A DNA stretch of 34,875 bases from Paracoccaceae bacterium (lineage in GTDB: Bacteria > Pseudomonadota > Alphaproteobacteria > Rhodobacterales > Rhodobacteraceae): positions 1 through 34,875 of the forward strand of contig JALSHK010000006.1 of the NCBI GenBank assembly GCA_026982275.1, read 5' to 3'. Positions within the stretch are counted from its first letter, which is position 1; each line of letters begins with the position of its first letter. Under the pieces are notes generated by a model. It worked only from the letters and a program-made list of their open reading frames with translations. It made no database searches and was not told where the DNA came from. Made by a program: the position numbers and the translations under genes. Below are positions 31,504-34,875 of this stretch, piece by piece.

Positions 31504-32820
31504 ATGGGTGGTATCCCACACGATAAATACGAGCCAAAGACCAAATCGGAAAAATGGCTCCACTCGCGTCTTCCTATTGTAGGGCTGATCTATGATACAA
31601 TCATGATCCCGACGCCGAAAAACCTGAACTGGATGTGGATCTGGGGCATTGTGCTGGCCTTTGCGCTGGTGATCCAGATCGTAACCGGCATCATTCTGGC
31701 CATGCACTATACGCCGAATGTAAACCTGGCTTTCCAGTCGGTCGAACATATCATGCGCAATGTGAATGGCGGCTGGCTGCTTCGCTATGTGCATATGAAC
31801 GGCGCAACGCTTTTCTTTATTGCGGTATATCTGCATATTTTCCGTGGCCTGTATTACGGTTCCTATAAATCCCCGCGCGAGGTGACATGGATCATCGGCA
31901 TGCTGATCTATCTGGCGATGATGGCTACCGGCTTTCTGGGCTATGTGCTTCCATGGGGGCAAATGTCCTTCTGGGGCGCAACGGTAATTACCGGCCTGTT
32001 TGGTGCCATTCCCGGAGTTGGTGAAAGCATTCAGGCATGGCTGCTTGGCGGACCATCGGTGGATAACCCCACCTTGAACCGCTTTTTCTCGCTGCATTAT
32101 TTGCTGCCCTTTGTGATTGTGGCGCTGGTTGCCCTGCATATCTGGGCCTTTCACACTACCGGCAACAGCAACCCGACAGGGGTCGAGGTTCGCCGTGGCT
32201 CCAAGGAAGAGGCTGAAAAAGACACCCTGCCTTTCTGGCCTTACTTTGTGATCAAGGACTTTTATGCGCTGGTTGTGGTGTTGGTGGTATTTGCTGCGGT
32301 TGTCGGTTTCATGCCGAATTACTTTGGCCACCCGGATAACTACATCATGGCCGATCCGCTGAAAACACCGGCGGAGATTGTGCCGGAATGGTATTATCTG
32401 CCTTTCTACGCAATTTTGCGCGCCTTTACCGATGATGTATGGGCGGTGCAAATCGCCTCCCTCTTCTCGGGCGGGATCATTGATGCAAAATTCTTTGGTG
32501 TGATCGCGATGTTCGGTTCGATCTTTGTGATGGCTCTGGTTCCATGGCTGGATACTTCCAAAGTGCGTTCGGGCCGTTATCGCCCGGCGTTCCGGTTTTT
32601 CTTCTGGATCCTGGCGTTTGACTTCATGTTCCTGATGTGGCTGGGCGCCCGCCCCGCAACCGAACCCTATTCAAGCCTCGCGCTTGTAGGCACGACCTAC
32701 TGGTTCGCCTATTTCCTGGTTATCCTGCCGCTGCTGGGGGTGTTTGAACGCCCGCAAACGCCGCCGGATACGATCGAAGCGGACTTTGATAGCCACTATC
32801 CGCCAAAACCGGCCGAATAA
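31504..32820 (+). CDS. petB: Cytochrome b of the bc1 complex
   Basis: A 438-residue, eight-helix membrane protein that carries haems bL and bH and forms both quinone sites. The haem ligands are His97, His111, His198 and His212, the same numbers as in Rhodobacter. The Qo-site PEWY motif is at 294-297, and the cd-loop has GQMSFWGATVIT (152-163). The length matches alphaproteobacterial full-length cytochrome b rather than the split b6/subunit IV form. The ATG lies 11 bases after petA, with AGGGAG upstream. Confidence 0.97.
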   Translation: MGGIPHDKYEPKTKSEKWLHSRLPIVGLIYDTIMIPTPKNLNWMWIWGIVLAFALVIQIVTGIILAMHYTPNVNLAFQSVEHIMRNVNGGWLLRYVHMNGATLFFIAVYLHIFRGLYYGSYKSPREVTWIIGMLIYLAMMATGFLGYVLPWGQMSFWGATVITGLFGAIPGVGESIQAWLLGGPSVDNPTLNRFFSLHYLLPFVIVALVALHIWAFHTTGNSNPTGVEVRRGSKEEAEKDTLPFWPYFVIKDFYALVVVLVVFAAVVGFMPNYFGHPDNYIMADPLKTPAEIVPEWYYLPFYAILRAFTDDVWAVQIASLFSGGIIDAKFFGVIAMFGSIFVMALVPWLDTSKVRSGRYRPAFRFFFWILAFDFMFLMWLGARPATEPYSSLALVGTTYWFAYFLVILPLLGVFERPQTPPDTIEADFDSHYPPKPAE

Positions 32821-32843
32821 GCTCATACGAGAGGACATTTATA

Positions 32844-33623
32844 ATGTTTACAAGAACACTCCTTTCCGCCGTCCTGGCGCTGGGCCTCGGCACCGCAAGC
32901 TATGGTGAGGGAAACAAGCCTAAAATCGATGATATTGCTTTCAGCTTTGAAGGCGTATTCGGTAAATTCGAAGAAGCGCAGCTTCAGCGCGGATTGCAGG
33001 TATTTACCGAGGTCTGTGCCGCGTGCCACGGGCTGAATCTGCTCTATTACCGCAATCTCGGAGATGAAGGCGGGCCGGGCATGGCCGAGGACCAGGTAAA
33101 GGCCTATGCGGCGCAATTCGAGGTCTTTGATCCTGAAATCGACGATTACCGCCCTGCGATTCCGCCGGATAATTTCGGCAGCAGCAGCATGGCAACCGCA
33201 CCGGATCTTTCACTGATGGCCAAAGCGCGCAAGGGGTTTTCCGGCCCCTACGGGCTGGGATTGAATCAGCTTTTCCGCGGGCTTGGTGGCCCTGAATATA
33301 TCGCGGCGTTTTTGTCATCCTATACCGGCGAAGAAAAAGAAGAGGCAGGCATGCTTCTATACGAGAACACCGCCTTTTATGGTGGCTGGACCTCCATGCC
33401 CCCACCGCTTTTTGACGAGCAGGTAGAATTCGAGCCAGCACATAAAAACACTGTTGAATCTATGTCTGAAGACGTAGCCGCCTTTTTGATGTGGACGGCG
33501 GAGCCTAAGCTGATGCAGCGCAAACAAGCCGGTCTTGTGGCGGTGTTGTTCCTCAGTTTTCTGGCGGTCATGCTTTATCTGACCAACAAGAAAATCTGGG
33601 CAAAAGCCAAGCGTAAAGACTAG
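32844..33623 (+). CDS. petC: Cytochrome c1 of the bc1 complex
   Basis: A 259-residue protein with a cleavable signal peptide (about 1-21, LLSAVLALGLGTASYG), the haem-c motif CAACH (Cys58, Cys61, His62) and the axial Met185 in SMPPPLF. One C-terminal anchor helix (230-247) is followed by a basic tail. It takes electrons from the Rieske centre and passes them to a c-type cytochrome in the periplasm. The ATG has GAGAGGA upstream, 23 bases after petB. It is followed by a strong terminator. Confidence 0.96.
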   Translation: MFTRTLLSAVLALGLGTASYGEGNKPKIDDIAFSFEGVFGKFEEAQLQRGLQVFTEVCAACHGLNLLYYRNLGDEGGPGMAEDQVKAYAAQFEVFDPEIDDYRPAIPPDNFGSSSMATAPDLSLMAKARKGFSGPYGLGLNQLFRGLGGPEYIAAFLSSYTGEEKEEAGMLLYENTAFYGGWTSMPPPLFDEQVEFEPAHKNTVESMSEDVAAFLMWTAEPKLMQRKQAGLVAVLFLSFLAVMLYLTNKKIWAKAKRKD

Positions 33624-33642
33624 GTTCTTCACGATATTTTAG

Positions 33643-33673
33643 AAAAGGCGGTCTTTCGAGGCCGCCTTTTTTT
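33643..33673. terminator. Intrinsic terminator between petC and thiQ
   Basis: AAAAGGCGG pairs with CCGCCTTTT around a short loop, followed by a run of T at 33667-33673. On the minus strand the stem is followed by TTTTCT, so it can serve both convergent operons. Confidence 0.9.
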
Positions 33674-33676
33674 CAT

Positions 33677-34381
33677 TTATAGCATGGGTGAGCTGCCTAA
33701 ATAGGCGGCCAGCGCAGGCGATGGTTTGCGAAAAAATGCGCCTGTTTCCACCGGTGACCGGGCCTTTTCTTCATCCACATACACAACATTTTCGGCAATA
33801 TGGCGGGCATCTTCAGGTGCGTGGGTCACCAGTAGCAGAGTTGCGCCCAGCTCCGCGCGGAGGCTTTCAACCAGCTTCAGCATATCCTGCCGCAAGCCCG
33901 GACCAAGCGCTGCAAAGGGTTCATCCAGCAGTAATAGCGGCTTTTTGCGCAATATTGTGCGGGCCAGCGCGGCCCGCTGCATCTGCCCGCCTGAAAGCGC
34001 GCGCGGATAATCAGCCCCTCGCCCCGCAAGGCCCACCCGCGCCAGCGCGGCCTCAACGGTAAGGCGCTCGGGTTTGGACAGCTTGAAATCCGTTCTCAAT
34101 CCCAGCCCGACATTTTGTTGCAGGGTTAAGTGCGGAAACAGGTTATGCGCTTGAAACATAATCGAAACGGGGCGTTTGGCCGGGGGGAGGTCTGAAATAT
34201 CCTCGCCCTGCCACCACACCCGCCCTTGCGGCTTGATAAATCCGGACAAGGCCAAAAGCAAAGTGGATTTCCCACCGCCGGAGGGGCCGATAATGGCGGT
34301 GGTGCTGTCTGGCGGCACAGCAAAATTGGCGGATAGCGCGAAATCACCCTGATTTATGAATAGCTTTTCAAGCTTCAGCAC
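33677..34381 (-). CDS. thiQ: Thiamine ABC importer ATP-binding protein
   Basis: A 234-residue ABC ATPase that powers uptake of thiamine through the ThiBPQ importer. It has Walker A GPSGGGKS (32-39), Q-loop Gln77 in MFQAHNLFPHLT, signature LSGGQ (129-133) and Walker B LLLDEP (150-155). The short length and lack of a C-terminal regulatory domain fit ThiQ. I chose the GTG at 34381 because GGAGG lies seven bases upstream and the family N-terminus (LKLEKL) begins there. It overlaps the end of thiP by 14 bases, so the two are translationally coupled. The thiamine assignment rests on the family resemblance and the two-gene context. Confidence 0.85.
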   Translation of the reverse strand: MLKLEKLFINQGDFALSANFAVPPDSTTAIIGPSGGGKSTLLLALSGFIKPQGRVWWQGEDISDLPPAKRPVSIMFQAHNLFPHLTLQQNVGLGLRTDFKLSKPERLTVEAALARVGLAGRGADYPRALSGGQMQRAALARTILRKKPLLLLDEPFAALGPGLRQDMLKLVESLRAELGATLLLVTHAPEDARHIAENVVYVDEEKARSPVETGAFFRKPSPALAAYLGSSPML

Positions 34382-34875
34382 GTTGGCCTCCCTTGTCAAA
34401 AAGATAGAATAGCCCAAAGCTGCTAGCCACCAGTATCAGCGCTGTGCCTGCGGCGGCTTCCATCTGATAGCTGCCCATCTGCCGAAACATCATCAAAGGC
34501 AGGGTTTGTATATCGGGCGGGGCAAACAGGGTGATGACGCCAAGGTCCCCCATGGAAAGCGCGGCGGCCAGCCCGGTGGCAAAGCCCAGCTCGGGGCGGA
34601 TTTGCGGCAGGGTAATATGCCGAAATCGCACCCAGCCGCGCAGGCCCAGCCCGTCAGCGATTCGCCCGTAATTTTCTCGGGTGCGGGCAATGGCGGGCCG
34701 CAATATACGCAGCATCAGCGGCAGGCTCAGCGCGGCGTTCGCCAAGGCCGTGATCGGCAGAGCGAGGCGAAACGGGCTGAAAAACGGGTTGACCAGAATG
34801 AATAACCCAGTGCCGATCACAAAGGGAGAAGCGGCAAGTAGCAACAATACAAAAGCCTCGATCCGGTTGCCCTGC
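34368..34875 (-). CDS. thiP: Thiamine ABC importer permease, C-terminal part
   Basis: About 168 residues of a binding-protein-dependent permease; the 5' end is beyond the right edge. Several membrane helices are visible, and the cytoplasmic EAA loop is clear (ENYGRIADGLGLRGWVRF followed by HITLPQIRPEL). It is the last part of the long ThiP permease and ends inside thiQ. The substrate is inferred from thiQ and from the similarity of GDLGVITLFAPPDIQTLPLMM to ThiP. Confidence 0.82.
   Translation of the reverse strand, partial: QGNRIEAFVLLLLAASPFVIGTGLFILVNPFFSPFRLALPITALANAALSLPLMLRILRPAIARTRENYGRIADGLGLRGWVRFRHITLPQIRPELGFATGLAAALSMGDLGVITLFAPPDIQTLPLMMFRQMGSYQMEAAAGTALILVASSFGLFYLFDKGGQRAEA

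Overview
The window looks like a marine-type alphaproteobacterium, most likely Rhodobacterales. The evidence is the petABC cytochrome bc1 operon, whose cytochrome b haem histidines fall at positions 97, 111, 198 and 212 as in Rhodobacter, with a SpoU-family tRNA methyltransferase divergent from petA. Base composition looks moderately GC-rich throughout. I see no tRNA, rRNA, CRISPR array, integrase or transposase, and no stretch over 300 bases without a gene.

Region 1 (1-26346) is an accessory locus unlike any standard pathway. Two caspase-family (C14) protease genes are read leftwards (2161->695, and 659-> off the left edge). A 216-base divergent control region with paired TATTG/CAATA inverted repeats separates them from a rightward operon of 14 tightly packed genes. 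In order these encode: an excisionase-type HTH regulator; a papain-like (C1) protease; two small helical proteins that read as ESCRT-III/Snf7-like; an AAA ATPase resembling Vps4, with an N-terminal MIT-like helical region; a large acidic protein of unknown fold; a protein with about five SPFH/band-7-like repeats; an unknown 261-aa protein; a RavA/MoxR-type AAA ATPase; unknown 508-aa and 698-aa proteins (the latter with a C-terminal coiled coil); two small membrane proteins; and a 2458-aa single-pass membrane protein that looks like a chain of beta-propellers outside the inner membrane. Almost every junction overlaps or nearly touches.

My main proposal is that this is an undescribed bacterial membrane-remodelling machine built from an ESCRT-III/Vps4-like core, a second (MoxR) AAA motor, an SPFH-like scaffold and an envelope-spanning sensor or anchor, linked to three cysteine proteases. 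The first ESCRT-like protein ends in a near-perfect MIM1 motif, the peptide that binds MIT domains, and the AAA ATPase two genes downstream begins with an MIT-like region. The regulator and the papain-like protease appear to share a small helical domain, which could be a recruitment module. A defence, cell-death or envelope-stress role is inference from the protease content; nothing in the sequence proves it.

Region 2 (26567-34875) is housekeeping: a secreted thioredoxin-fold DUF255 protein with a DsbD-like tail; convergent with it, succinate-semialdehyde dehydrogenase (gabD) and trmL; then petABC with a strong intrinsic terminator; and, convergent with petABC, thiQ and the 3' part of thiP of the thiamine ABC importer.
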